From: Vibrio harveyi NBRC 15634 = ATCC 14126 = KCTC 12724
GTDB lineage: Bacteria; Pseudomonadota; Gammaproteobacteria; Enterobacterales; Vibrionaceae
Assembly: GCF_001591145.1 (NCBI RefSeq)
Contig: NZ_BCUF01000013.1
Coordinates: 45,086 to 109,085, forward strand
DNA: 64,000 bases
Direction of reading: 5' to 3'
The notes below the pieces were generated by a model. It saw only the letters and a list, made by a program, of their open reading frames with translations. It had not been told where the DNA came from and searched no databases. The position numbers were made by a program, and so were the translations under genes. Positions within the stretch are counted from its first letter, which is position 1; each line of letters starts with the position of its first letter. This document shows positions 37,833 through 47,976 of the stretch, one piece after another.

Positions 37833-39509
37833 TTATCGCGAGTGGGGAATGATAAAACTCATTTTAGTAAATTGATGCTGCTGAGAGGTAATTTTTAGCG
37901 CTGAATCACGCCCAAATTGATTCGACAAGCGCTTATCGACGATTTCCATACCCAAACCAGAATGATTCTCTTTTGGCGGCTTATAACTACCTGCGTTGTC
38001 CTCAACCGTTATCAGCGCACCTTGAGGGTGTGCTTGGCTATAAATCTTCACTTTTCCTCCCTCTAACATATTAGAAACACCATGCTTGATGGCATTTTCG
38101 ACCAGAGGTTGAAGAGTAAAACTCGGCAGCTTGATATCCAGTAATTCTGGTTCAATATCAATCTCAACTTCTAGGCGATCGGTAAAACGTGCTTTTTCGA
38201 TCGATAAGTAGGAATTCACGTGCGCCAATTCTTCTTTTAGCGTCACTGTATTGATGTTCTGCTTTAAGTTACTGCGGAAGAAATGAGACAGATTTTGGAT
38301 CAGTTCTCGTGCTTTGTCAGGATCACGACGAGTGATGGCACTAATGGTATTTAACGCGTTGAACAAGAAATGTGGATTCACCTGAGCATGCAGCAGTTTG
38401 ATTTCTGCCTGAGCCAGTAGAGTTTGTTGCTGCTGATAATCACCATACAAGATTTGGCTTGAAAGAAGCTGAGCAATCCCTTCTGCCATTGGCATATTCG
38501 CAGTAGAGAACAGTTTGCGTTTTGGTTCATAAAGCTTAATGGTTCCCACCACCTCTTTGCCTGCACGCAGAGGAATTATCAATGCAGAGCCCAACTTACA
38601 GTCTTGTGCTAATGAGCATTGATACGGTCGTTCGCTACCATCAAGGTAGATGATGTCGTTCTTTTCCATCGAATCTAGCGTGCTTTGCGATGAAATAGGA
38701 GTATTTGGCTTATGGTGATCATCGCCGATACCAACGAAAGCTAGGATCTTTTCTTGGTCGGTGATCGCGACGGCACCTACTTTGGTTTCGTCGTAGATGA
38801 TGCGGGCGATTTTGTCTGCATTCTCACTGTTAAAGCCGGTACTTAGAATACCAACTGAGCGATCGGCGATGCTTAATGCTCGGCGGGAGAAGGTGGCTGA
38901 GTATTTTTCGAAAATGGTTTTACGGTCTTGCAGGATACTCATAAACAGTGCCGCACCAACCGAGTTAGCAATGATCATTGGAGCTGCAATCGCTGAGACA
39001 AGCGCATAGGCTTGGTCGAAAGGTTTGGCTACAGCGAGTAACAGAATCATCTGCACAATTTCTGCTACGAAAGTGACACTGAATACCACGCTTGGATTGA
39101 ACAGCATGGCTCCCTTGTTACGCTTGATAAGGTAGACATGCAGCAAGCCGCCAATCAAGCCTTCAGCCGTGGTAGAAATTGCGCAGGCTAAGGCTAAATC
39201 GGTAAAACCGCCAAGTGTGTAGCGGTGAATACCACCGGTTAACCCCACAGCAAAACCGACCACAGGACCACCAAACAACCCACCCATCACAGCACCAATG
39301 GCACGCGTATTGGCGATAGCATCGTTAATATGCAAGCCGAAGTAGGTGCCGAGAATACAAAAGCCAGAGAAGAGTACATAACAAATGAGCCGATGACTGA
39401 GGCGAGAGGAGATACTCAGCAGGGGCAAAATGATCGGCGTTTTACTCAGCATGTAAGCCAGCACCAAGTAAACACACATTTGTTGTAAAAGGGAGATGAC
39501 CAGTTCCAT
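37833..39509 (-). CDS. btsS: LytS-type sensor histidine kinase BtsS
   Basis: Membrane sensor kinase, in E. coli a receptor for extracellular pyruvate. 558 residues: a 5TM-LYT membrane sensor at the N-terminus (about 1-190), a GAF domain, then the His-kinase dimerisation region with phospho-His380 in QVNPHFLFNALNTIS, then an ATPase domain with LVENAIKHG and GLGMEI. Sensor type and context fit BtsS rather than a cell-wall LytS. Confidence 0.9.
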   Translation of the reverse strand: MELVISLLQQMCVYLVLAYMLSKTPIILPLLSISSRLSHRLICYVLFSGFCILGTYFGLHINDAIANTRAIGAVMGGLFGGPVVGFAVGLTGGIHRYTLGGFTDLALACAISTTAEGLIGGLLHVYLIKRNKGAMLFNPSVVFSVTFVAEIVQMILLLAVAKPFDQAYALVSAIAAPMIIANSVGAALFMSILQDRKTIFEKYSATFSRRALSIADRSVGILSTGFNSENADKIARIIYDETKVGAVAITDQEKILAFVGIGDDHHKPNTPISSQSTLDSMEKNDIIYLDGSERPYQCSLAQDCKLGSALIIPLRAGKEVVGTIKLYEPKRKLFSTANMPMAEGIAQLLSSQILYGDYQQQQTLLAQAEIKLLHAQVNPHFLFNALNTISAITRRDPDKARELIQNLSHFFRSNLKQNINTVTLKEELAHVNSYLSIEKARFTDRLEVEIDIEPELLDIKLPSFTLQPLVENAIKHGVSNMLEGGKVKIYSQAHPQGALITVEDNAGSYKPPKENHSGLGMEIVDKRLSNQFGRDSALKITSQQHQFTKMSFIIPHSR

Positions 39510-39557
39510 AGCGAACCTAACCTAAAAATGATGTTGTTATTGTAACGTAGAAGAGAA

Positions 39558-39590
39558 ACAAAAAGAGCCTGCGGTGGGCAGGCTCTTGGT
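39558..39590 (-). terminator. Rho-independent terminator of cstA
   Basis: AAGAGCCTGC/GCAGGCTCTT hairpin; on the minus strand it is followed by TTTTTG. It separates cstA from btsSR. Confidence 0.82.
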
Positions 39591-39637
39591 TTTATCCAGT
39601 CATTGATAATGAATCGGTTAGCAAGCGAAGGTATTCA

Positions 39638-41122
39638 TTATGCAGTTTCTGAAGCAGCTTGTGGTTTCTCTTCGTCAGCAAGCTCAGTCTCACCTTTACC
39701 TTTAGAGATTTTAATTACGTAGCCAGCAGCGGCTAGTGAGAACAGAATACCTGCGATGGTCGAGATTTGCATTGGCAGGCCAAAGCCTAATGTACTGTTG
39801 TTTAGAATGAACGTAACACACACGGTTGTCATGAAGACCGCTGGGACAGTCGTGATCCAGTGGAACTTGTTATGGCGCAGTAGGTAAGCCGATGCAGTCC
39901 AAAGCATCATTACTGCTGTTGTTTGGTTTGCGAAGCCGAAGTAGCGCCAAATGATACCGAAATCTACTTGAGTCAAAACGCCACCGATAACGAATAGTGG
40001 TACAGCCATTAGAAGGCGGTTACGTAGTGTTTTTTGTTCCATACCGAAGTATTCAGCAAGAATCAGACGGCTAGAGCGGAATGCTGTGTCACCTGATGTG
40101 ATTGGAAGAATTACAACACCTAGGAAGGCAATCACACCACCGAATACACCTAGTAGACCAAATGAAGCACTGTATACCACGTTACCAGGACCGCCGTTTT
40201 TCACTGCTTCTGCAAGACCGTCAAGCGTACCGAAGAAAGACAGAGCGATAGCACACCAGATTAACGCGATAACACCTTCACCAATCATCGCACCGTAGAA
40301 TACGAAGCGACCGTTTTTCTCGTTTTCCATACAACGAGCCATCAGTGGTGACTGAGTTGCGTGGAAGCCAGAGATAGCGCCACATGCGATAGTGATAAAC
40401 AGCGCTGGCCATAGAGGCATGTCGTTAGGATTCAAGTTAGTGAACATATCGCTTACTTGGAAATCACCCATCACTGTGTGTTCGCTAGAAAACGCGACAG
40501 CTGTCATCAGACCAACAGACATGAAGATCAGTAGTGCGCCAAACAGTGGGTAGAAGCGACCAATGATTTTATCAACTGGAACAATTGTAGCGATGATGTA
40601 GTAAGCGAAAATCAATACAACCATCGTTGTCATGCTGACGCTTAGGCTAGTTTGGTCGTTAATTAGGTTCGTGATCATGCCAGCAGGCGCAGATACGAAT
40701 ACCACACCAACAAGAAGCAGCAGGACAATGGCAAAGATGTTCATAAAGTGTTTTGCGCCATTACCTAGGTAGCGACCTGTAATCGTTGGTACTGATGCAC
40801 CACCATTACGAACAGAAAGCATGCCTGAGAAGTAATCGTGTACTGCACCTGCAAAGATACAACCTACAACAATCCACAACATAGCGGCAGGACCGTATAG
40901 GGCACCCATGATTGGACCGAAAATAGGACCAACACCAGCAATGTTGAGTAGTTGAACAAGGTAAACGCGTTTGGTTGACATTGGAACGTAGTCAACACCG
41001 TCGGTTTTTGTATGGGCAGGAGTTTGGCGATTCTCATTGATACCGAAAACTTTCTCAACGAAAGCACCGTAGATGAAGTATCCGCCGATAAGGGCTGCGA
41101 CACAGGTTAGAAACCACATCAT
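39638..41122 (-). CDS. cstA: CstA/BtsT-family carbon-starvation (pyruvate/peptide) transporter
   Basis: An inner-membrane carrier of the CstA family. E. coli BtsT is a pyruvate/H+ symporter induced by BtsSR, and CstA takes up peptides and pyruvate. Family motifs seen: NIAGVGPIFGPIMGALYGP, GAVHDYFSGMLSVRNGG, GAISGFHATQSPL. At 494 residues it is the short family form; the E. coli proteins have about 700. A C-terminal region is missing compared with those, not truncated by mutation as far as I can see. Adjacent to btsSR and directly downstream of a ten-copy phased repeat that resembles BtsR sites. Confidence 0.9.
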   Translation of the reverse strand: MMWFLTCVAALIGGYFIYGAFVEKVFGINENRQTPAHTKTDGVDYVPMSTKRVYLVQLLNIAGVGPIFGPIMGALYGPAAMLWIVVGCIFAGAVHDYFSGMLSVRNGGASVPTITGRYLGNGAKHFMNIFAIVLLLLVGVVFVSAPAGMITNLINDQTSLSVSMTTMVVLIFAYYIIATIVPVDKIIGRFYPLFGALLIFMSVGLMTAVAFSSEHTVMGDFQVSDMFTNLNPNDMPLWPALFITIACGAISGFHATQSPLMARCMENEKNGRFVFYGAMIGEGVIALIWCAIALSFFGTLDGLAEAVKNGGPGNVVYSASFGLLGVFGGVIAFLGVVILPITSGDTAFRSSRLILAEYFGMEQKTLRNRLLMAVPLFVIGGVLTQVDFGIIWRYFGFANQTTAVMMLWTASAYLLRHNKFHWITTVPAVFMTTVCVTFILNNSTLGFGLPMQISTIAGILFSLAAAGYVIKISKGKGETELADEEKPQAASETA

Positions 41123-41438
41123 AGCAATTGTCCTTGGTTTATTAGGTAGGGTAATTTTTTAAGCTCAGGATGTATGGTATTCGCCTCTTTTGATAAGTGC
41201 ATTCGCTCAGTGGATGAGTGGTCGAATAGAGAAGCGAGTGGTCGATATAAAGATTAAGTGGTTTTATCGTTTGCTTAGTGGTAGCACGATGGGTTAAGTG
41301 GTTCTATTCACCATTGAGTGGCTGTGATTAAGGGTAAGTGGTTACCTCAAGAGTTAAGTGGCGAAATCGACAGATAAGCGGCACATTACGGGCTTTAGTG
41401 GTAAGCTTGTTTGGAAAACAACTAGTTAAGGAAGAATC
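41123..41438. other. Divergent intergenic region cstA/lipoprotein
   Basis: 316 bp that is mostly the phased array. Between the array and cstA there is room for one promoter (TACCAT-like -10 in the minus reading near 41175). On the other side a ribosome binding site AAGGAAG precedes 41439. Nothing else is seen. Confidence 0.6.
41215..41402. promoter_or_regulatory. Ten-copy array of BtsR-like sites at exact 20-bp period
   Basis: Ten octamers start at 41215, 41235, 41255 and so on to 41395, each exactly 20 bp apart: TGAGTGGT, CGAGTGGT, TAAGTGGT, TTAGTGGT, TAAGTGGT, TGAGTGGC, TAAGTGGT, TAAGTGGC, TAAGCGGC, TTAGTGGT. The 12-bp spacers share no sequence. Read toward cstA the motif is ACCACTTA, which matches my memory of the E. 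coli BtsR motif ACC(G/A)CT(C/T)A, there as one direct repeat. Two weaker out-of-phase copies lie at 41194 and 41207. The array ends 92 bp before cstA and 36 bp before the opposite lipoprotein gene. Confidence 0.9.
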
Positions 41439-41780
41439 ATGAAAAAGGCAACGTTAGGTTTGGCGCTGGCTTTATTGGCAGGCTGTGCGGCGACCACGGA
41501 AGAATTAGCGCAATCTGGTGATTGGTATCAGATCGGTTATCAAGATGGCATTGCAGGGCATACTTCTCGTACGGTGAAAGAACTCAATCAACTCGGTAAT
41601 GCTAAGCAAGGTGACTACGACCAAGGTTATCTCGAAGGGGTGACGGAATACTGTAATCCTGATTTCGCTTACCAGATGGGATTGTCTGGTCAGTACTATG
41701 AAGGTGTATGCGAAGGCACACCACAAGCGCAGAAGTTTCGAATGGAATGGCAACGCGGTTGGAACGAATACAGTAACTAG
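41439..41780 (+). CDS. DUF2799 lipoprotein
   Basis: A 113-residue predicted outer-membrane lipoprotein. The signal MKKATLGLALALLAGC ends in a classic lipobox LAGC (Cys16), followed by AA, which favours the outer membrane. The mature part has repeated aromatic-Gly units WYQIGYQDGIAG, YDQGYLEGV and WQRGWNEY, as in DUF2799. Function unknown. The BtsR-like array lies immediately upstream, so it could share that control. Confidence 0.85.
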   Translation: MKKATLGLALALLAGCAATTEELAQSGDWYQIGYQDGIAGHTSRTVKELNQLGNAKQGDYDQGYLEGVTEYCNPDFAYQMGLSGQYYEGVCEGTPQAQKFRMEWQRGWNEYSN

Positions 41781-41890
41781 TTCTGTTTCATAATCAAGAC
41801 AGCAATTTGCCTTGTTAATCTTCTGACATTTGAATTTTATCGCTTTGATGTACTGATATGATTAGATTCAATCAGAAGTGAAATAGAAGC

Positions 41891-42220
41891 ATGAAAAAAG
41901 TCTTTTTGGTCGTATTAGCACTGTTCCCTTTGACCGTTGGCGCAACCAATGTATTGAAAGAGTCGATCAAGATGAAGCGAAAGTATGACCATGACAAGCA
42001 TCATATAACCAACACCATCAATCACACTAAGCGTAATATCAAAGAGATCACCGATGGCACTTATGTGGAGAACCAGGTTAAGCGCAAGGTAAACAATACC
42101 ACTAGCAAGTACACCAATAAGGTCGACCGTGTGAAAAACATGACGAATCCTGATCAAATCAAGCGCAAAGCGAATGACAAGCTTAACCAAGAGTTTGATG
42201 AGTGGCTATATGAAGACTGA
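41891..42220 (+). CDS. Small secreted basic protein, unknown
   Basis: A 109-residue protein with a cleavable signal (MKKVFLVVLALFPLTVGA) and a mature part that is very rich in Lys, Asn, Thr and His and almost free of hydrophobic clusters: probably a long helix or disordered, strongly basic and periplasmic. I do not recognise a family. It is 110 bp downstream of the DUF2799 gene on the same strand and ends at a shared terminator. Confidence 0.7.
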   Translation: MKKVFLVVLALFPLTVGATNVLKESIKMKRKYDHDKHHITNTINHTKRNIKEITDGTYVENQVKRKVNNTTSKYTNKVDRVKNMTNPDQIKRKANDKLNQEFDEWLYED

Positions 42221-42238
42221 TTCTTGATATCAGAATAA

Positions 42239-42266
42239 GAAAGGAGACCTTGAGGTCTCCTTTTTG
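42239..42266. terminator. Bidirectional terminator between small secreted gene and murQ
   Basis: AAAGGAGACC-TTGA-GGTCTCCTTT with T- and A-runs at the ends. Confidence 0.9.
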
Positions 42267-42306
42267 TTTTTCTTGTGTTGGTCAATCTGGTTAACCATCT
42301 CACCCG

Positions 42307-43239
<933 letters not shown>

Positions 43240-43297
43240 TTAAGCCTTTTGAATACTGAATTCGTTTCATCTTTAAGCTGTATTTAGAACAACTCAT

Positions 43298-44425
43298 TTA
43301 GTTTTTAGGATAGAGCACACCGAGTGAAGCAAGACGACTTGCCCCTGTCACTTCTGGCAAGTTGCTTGGCAATCCATGAACGTGGCGCTGTGCAAGCCAA
43401 GCAAAAGCCATGGCTTCCATATAGTCTCCGTCGACACCCTTGTCGTTGGTTGTTGCGACTTGCCACTGAGGGAGAAGGGCTGCCAAACGTTGCATCAATA
43501 GTGGGTTTCTTGCTCCACCACCACACACTAAAAGCTGAGGCTTTTGACCATGAGTGAACTTTTCCACTTCGGCAGCAATGGTCATTGCCGAGTATTCGCA
43601 AAGTGTGCGTTGCACATCTTGTACAGAGACACGGTGATCCGTTAGCTGTTGATGTAACCAATCGATATTGAACAGTTCTCGCCCTGTGCTTTTAGGCGGT
43701 GGCATCGCAAGATAAGGAGCCTCCAACAGTTGAGCCAGTAAAGCTGCATTGATCTTACCTTGCAGAGCAAATTGGGCGTCTTTGTCGAAGCCTTGTCCAG
43801 TATTCTGCTCACACCATGCGTCCATCAACATATTACCTGGACCGGTGTCATAACCAATCACCGGCTGTTCGGGATGTAATACAGAGATATTGGCGATACC
43901 ACCGATGTTAAGCACTACCGTTGTGGAGTCTTGCATCGCAAAGATACTTTTGTGAAACGCAGGAACAAGTGGTGCACCTTGTCCACCTAGCGCCATGTCT
44001 TTGCGTCGAAAATCTGCCACGGTATCAATACCGGTTTTGACCGCAATGATGTTGGCATCACCCAGTTGAGTAGTGAAGGGCAGATCGCCAGTTGGCTGGT
44101 GGAAAACGGTTTGACCATGATTGCCAATGGCTCGGACTTGCTCAGCGGAATAGCCAGATTTATTCAGTAGTTGTAATACGGCATCGGCAAACAAATGCCC
44201 GAGTTGGTGGTCCAGTTCGCCAAGTGCTTTCAGGTTAGTGTCTTGTCCTGTGCAAATCGACAGAAGCATTTGTTTAATGTGAGGCGGCATTGGGTAATCA
44301 TCGTGCGCAATTAGGCAAACATGGTCATTTTCAATTTCTACCAGTGCCGTATCCACACCGTCCATGCTGGTTCCAGACATTACGCCAATGTACAGATTGT
44401 TAAGATTCACAGCCGATTCCGTCAA
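43298..44425 (-). CDS. anmK: Anhydro-N-acetylmuramic acid kinase AnmK
   Basis: Hydrolyses and phosphorylates 1,6-anhydroMurNAc, giving MurNAc-6-phosphate for MurQ. The 375-residue protein has MSGTSMDGVDTALVE at the start, then GNHGQTVFHQPTG, DTGPGNMLMDAW and CGGGARNPLLM of the sugar-kinase fold. The start is uncertain: TTG 44425 or a GTG at 44410 (giving VNLNNLYIGVMSGT); both are plausible. Divergent from nagZ, which releases the same anhydro-muropeptide sugars. Confidence 0.94.
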   Translation of the reverse strand: MTESAVNLNNLYIGVMSGTSMDGVDTALVEIENDHVCLIAHDDYPMPPHIKQMLLSICTGQDTNLKALGELDHQLGHLFADAVLQLLNKSGYSAEQVRAIGNHGQTVFHQPTGDLPFTTQLGDANIIAVKTGIDTVADFRRKDMALGGQGAPLVPAFHKSIFAMQDSTTVVLNIGGIANISVLHPEQPVIGYDTGPGNMLMDAWCEQNTGQGFDKDAQFALQGKINAALLAQLLEAPYLAMPPPKSTGRELFNIDWLHQQLTDHRVSVQDVQRTLCEYSAMTIAAEVEKFTHGQKPQLLVCGGGARNPLLMQRLAALLPQWQVATTNDKGVDGDYMEAMAFAWLAQRHVHGLPSNLPEVTGASRLASLGVLYPKN

Positions 44426-44510
44426 TTCTTCGATTCACTTATTGTAAAGCAATTCTGAAGCGAATAACCTCATCGAATACGAGATATTCAGCCGATTTTG
44501 AGGAGAAACA

Positions 44511-45494
44511 ATGGGACCGTTATGGGTTGATGTTGCAGGCTACGAACTGACTGCAGAAGACAGAGAAATTTTGGAACATCCAACGGTTGGTGGTTTGATT
44601 TTATTTACACGTAACTACCACGACAGCAAGCAGCTTCAAGCTCTTACCCAGTCTATCCGTAAAGCGGCGAAACGTCCGATTTTGATTGGTGTTGACCAAG
44701 AGGGCGGGCGCGTTCAGCGTTTCCGTGAAGGCTTCTCTCTCATTCCAGCGGCTGACGAATATGCCAAGCACCAAAATAGTGAGGAACTGGCACGCATGGG
44801 TGGTTGGTTGATGGCTGCAGAGCTGATAGCTCATGACATTGACCTAAGTTTCGCGCCTGTGCTGGATAAAGGTCATCAGTGTAAAGCGATCGGCAGTCGA
44901 GCTTTTGGTGAGGATATGGACACAATTTTGCGTCACAGTTCTGCTTACATGCATGGCATGAAGAGTGTCGGTATGGCAACAACAGGTAAGCACTTTCCTG
45001 GTCATGGCGGTGTGATTGCTGATTCACATCTAGAGACTCCGTACGATGAGCGCAGTGATATCTTTGAGCAAGATATGGCTATTTTCAAAGCGCAAATCGA
45101 TTCCGGCATCTTAGATGCGATGATGCCTGCTCATGTCATTTTCCCCAATTATGATGTTCAACCTGCAAGTGGTTCAGAGTACTGGTTAAAACAAATCTTG
45201 CGCCAACAACTTGGTTTTAAAGGGTTGATCTTCTCTGATGACTTGACCATGGAAGGTGCCGCAATTATGGGTGGTCCTGCCCAGCGAGGCATACAGGCAT
45301 TAAAAGCAGGTTGTGACATGCTATTAGTTTGTAACAAGCGCGATGCACAAGAGGAAGTACTCGATAACCTGCCAATTACTTCCGTTCCTCTTGCTGATGC
45401 CTTGCTGAAAAAACAAAACTTTACACTAAGCGAGTTAAAATTGTCTCAAGAGTGGAAAGACGCTACTGAAGCCATGAAGCGATTGATTGGTTAG
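44511..45494 (+). CDS. nagZ: Beta-N-acetylhexosaminidase NagZ
   Basis: Cytoplasmic GH3 enzyme that removes GlcNAc from anhydro-muropeptides; its products induce AmpC in many bacteria. The 327-residue protein has [22 protein letters not shown], the catalytic loop [14 protein letters not shown], and the nucleophile in [17 protein letters not shown] precedes the ATG. Divergent from anmK-murQ, so the three genes form one recycling module. Confidence 0.96.
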   Translation: MGPLWVDVAGYELTAEDREILEHPTVGGLILFTRNYHDSKQLQALTQSIRKAAKRPILIGVDQEGGRVQRFREGFSLIPAADEYAKHQNSEELARMGGWLMAAELIAHDIDLSFAPVLDKGHQCKAIGSRAFGEDMDTILRHSSAYMHGMKSVGMATTGKHFPGHGGVIADSHLETPYDERSDIFEQDMAIFKAQIDSGILDAMMPAHVIFPNYDVQPASGSEYWLKQILRQQLGFKGLIFSDDLTMEGAAIMGGPAQRGIQALKAGCDMLLVCNKRDAQEEVLDNLPITSVPLADALLKKQNFTLSELKLSQEWKDATEAMKRLIG

Positions 45495-45558
45495 CCATGT
45501 AAACCTTGAGTATTGGTTTACTTGGGGGATACGTAAACTGTCGAAAACACCTATTTTA

Positions 45559-45587
45559 AGCCGAAGTGCCTTGCATTTCGGCTTTTT
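45559..45587 (+). terminator. Rho-independent terminator after nagZ
   Basis: AAGCCGAA/TTCGGCTTTTT with an 11-base loop. Confidence 0.88.
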
Positions 45588-45594
45588 CTTTGTG

Positions 45595-45612
45595 TGTAAA
45601 TTTAAATTTACA
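45595..45612. promoter_or_regulatory. TyrR box (perfect)
   Basis: TGTAAA-N6-TTTACA, an exact match to the TyrR consensus, about 120 bp upstream of aroF. Tyrosine-dependent control of aroF-tyrA is known in E. coli. Confidence 0.88.
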
Positions 45613-45704
45613 CTGAATGTTTTTTATTGTGTACGCTTGTATTTCTTTTTTAGCCTGTTATCTTGTCGATAAAGCTTAGTTGGCTCACCAAGGAATTGGT
45701 TGAG

Positions 45705-45722
45705 TGTAAATAAAAATATACA
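45705..45722. promoter_or_regulatory. Second TyrR box (weak)
   Basis: TGTAAA-N6-TATACA, one base off consensus, ending 10 bp before the aroF ATG. A strong box plus a weak box is the usual TyrR repression layout. Confidence 0.65.
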
Positions 45723-45732
45723 GGTCGAAGTT

Positions 45733-46806
45733 ATGCAAAGAAGTGAATTGAGCAACATCAACATCAGCGAAGAACAAGTACTGATCACGCCTGAGGAGCT
45801 AAAAGTTAAGCTTCCTTTGAGTGAAAAGGCACGTCGTTTCATTCAAGAGTCTCGTCAAACCATCGCTGACATCATTCACAAGAAAGATCATCGTCTGCTT
45901 GTTGTATGTGGACCATGTTCTATTCATGACGTAGAGGCAGCGAAGGACTACGCTAAGCGCCTAAAAGCCCTTTCAGAACAACTAAGCGACCAACTGTATA
46001 TTGTAATGCGTGTTTACTTTGAAAAACCTCGAACCACGGTTGGTTGGAAAGGTTTGATCAATGACCCACACCTAGATGGTAGCTTCGACATTGAACATGG
46101 TTTGCATGTTGGTCGTGAACTGCTGGTTGAATTGGCAGAGATGGAAATCCCGCTAGCAACAGAAGCTCTTGATCCAATCAGCCCACAATACCTTGCGGAT
46201 ACTTTTAGCTGGGCGGCGATCGGTGCTCGTACAACGGAGTCACAAACTCACCGCGAGATGGCAAGTGGTCTTTCTATGCCTATTGGTTTTAAGAATGGTA
46301 CGGATGGTAGCTTGGCAACTGCTGTTAACGCGATGCAAGCGGCTTCTTCTAGTCATCGTTTCATGGGAATTAACCGTGAAGGCCAAGTGGCACTGCTAAC
46401 GACACAAGGCAACCCAAATGGTCATGTCATTTTACGTGGAGGTAAGCAAACCAACTACGATTCAGTATCAGTGACTGAATGTGAGCAAGAGATGGCGAAG
46501 TCTGGTCTCGATGCTTCGCTGATGGTGGACTGTAGCCATGCGAACTCGCGTAAAGATTACCGTCGTCAACCATTGGTCGCAGAAGATGTGATTCATCAAA
46601 TCCGTGAAGGAAACAAGTCAATCATTGGCTTGATGATTGAGAGCCATATCAATGAAGGTAATCAATCTTCTGACCTGCCACTCGAAGAGATGAAATACGG
46701 CGTATCGATCACCGACGCATGTATCAATTGGGATTCAACTGAGGCACTATTACGTCATGCACACGAAGAGCTGGTGCCTTTCTTAGAGAATCGTCTAAAA
46801 GGCTAA
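45733..46806 (+). CDS. aroF: 3-deoxy-7-phosphoheptulonate synthase, AroF type
   Basis: First step of the shikimate pathway: PEP and erythrose-4-phosphate to DAHP. The 357-residue class I enzyme has CGPCSIHD, RVYFEKPRTTVGWKG, GARTTESQ and VDCSHANSRKDYRRQ. ATG 45733 (MQRSELSNINISEEQVL) aligns exactly with E. coli AroF; an upstream TTG at 45700 has AAGGA but would overlap the second TyrR box. The TyrR boxes and tyrA downstream support the tyrosine-sensitive isozyme. Confidence 0.94.
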   Translation: MQRSELSNINISEEQVLITPEELKVKLPLSEKARRFIQESRQTIADIIHKKDHRLLVVCGPCSIHDVEAAKDYAKRLKALSEQLSDQLYIVMRVYFEKPRTTVGWKGLINDPHLDGSFDIEHGLHVGRELLVELAEMEIPLATEALDPISPQYLADTFSWAAIGARTTESQTHREMASGLSMPIGFKNGTDGSLATAVNAMQAASSSHRFMGINREGQVALLTTQGNPNGHVILRGGKQTNYDSVSVTECEQEMAKSGLDASLMVDCSHANSRKDYRRQPLVAEDVIHQIREGNKSIIGLMIESHINEGNQSSDLPLEEMKYGVSITDACINWDSTEALLRHAHEELVPFLENRLKG

Positions 46807-46830
46807 CAACACGGGATTTAAGGAACATCA

Positions 46831-47958
46831 ATGGCAGTTGAACTTAACGCATTACGCGATCAGATTGATGCAGTCGACAAGCAAATGTTGGAGCTATTAG
46901 CTCAGCGTTTGGCTCTAGTAGAGAAAGTAGGGGAAGTAAAAAGCGAACACGGTTTGCCAATTTATGCCCCAGATCGTGAGGCGGCAATGCTGGCATCACG
47001 ACGAGCTGAAGCTGAAAAAATGGGGATCCCTCCACAACTGATTGAAGACATTCTTCGTCGAACAATGCGTGAGTCTTATGCCAGCGAGAAAGATTCCGGT
47101 TTTAAGTGTTTGAACCCAGAATTGCGCTCAGTGGTTATTATTGGTGGTAATGGTCAGTTAGGTGGTCTGTTTGGTCGAATGTTTAAGCTGTCTGGTTACC
47201 AAGTTAAAGTGCTGGGCAGTAAAGACTGGGATCATGCAGACGACATCTTGGAAGATGCTGGGCTGGTGGTGGTTACTGTTCCGATTCACCTGACAGAAGG
47301 TGTGATTGAAAAGCTAGGCAACCTACCAAAAGACTGCATTCTTTGTGACCTGACTTCCATCAAGTCTAAGCCATTGCAAGCAATGTTGAATGTGCACCAA
47401 GGTCCGGTTGTTGGTTTACACCCTATGTTTGGTCCAGATGTGCCAAGCTTAGCGAAACAGGTAATTGTGTACTGTGATGGTCGTGGTAACGAACAATACC
47501 AATGGCTATTGCAACAATTTGGGATTTGGGGCGCAAGCCTGTGCCAAATTGATGCGCAAGAGCACGATCATGGCATGACATTGATTCAGGCGCTGCGCCA
47601 CTTCACTTCGTTTGCTTACGGTATGCACCTAAGTAAAGAGAATCCAAACATTGAACAGTTGTTAAAGTTGAGCTCGCCAATTTACCGCTTGGAGTTAGCG
47701 ATGGTAGGGCGTTTGTTTGGTCAAGATCCAAACCTCTACGGTGACATTATTCTTTCGTCGCAAGAGAACATCGATATGATTAAGCGATTCCACCAACGTT
47801 TTGGTGAGGCGCTGAGCATTTTGGATAGCAAAGACAAAGCAGAATTTGTTGAAAGCTTTGAACAAGTCAGTGATTGGTTTGGTGAGTACTCTCAACAATT
47901 TATGAACGAGAGTCAGAATCTGCTAAAACAAGCGAATGACAATATCCATCGTGGATAA
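46831..47958 (+). CDS. tyrA: Chorismate mutase / prephenate dehydrogenase TyrA
   Basis: Makes 4-hydroxyphenylpyruvate for tyrosine. The 375-residue fused protein has an AroQ chorismate mutase domain at about 1-90 ([30 protein letters not shown]) and an NAD-binding dehydrogenase with [15 protein letters not shown] and [11 protein letters not shown]. It follows aroF by 24 bp; the aroF-tyrA pair is shared with E. coli. Confidence 0.96.
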   Translation: MAVELNALRDQIDAVDKQMLELLAQRLALVEKVGEVKSEHGLPIYAPDREAAMLASRRAEAEKMGIPPQLIEDILRRTMRESYASEKDSGFKCLNPELRSVVIIGGNGQLGGLFGRMFKLSGYQVKVLGSKDWDHADDILEDAGLVVVTVPIHLTEGVIEKLGNLPKDCILCDLTSIKSKPLQAMLNVHQGPVVGLHPMFGPDVPSLAKQVIVYCDGRGNEQYQWLLQQFGIWGASLCQIDAQEHDHGMTLIQALRHFTSFAYGMHLSKENPNIEQLLKLSSPIYRLELAMVGRLFGQDPNLYGDIILSSQENIDMIKRFHQRFGEALSILDSKDKAEFVESFEQVSDWFGEYSQQFMNESQNLLKQANDNIHRG

Positions 47959-47976
47959 ACACCGACTTGATAGATA

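Noticed and set aside
41194..41402. Phased repeat as a CRISPR array
   Set aside because: Only 8 of each 20 bases are conserved, spacers are 12 bp, and there are no cas genes. The size and context fit regulator sites.
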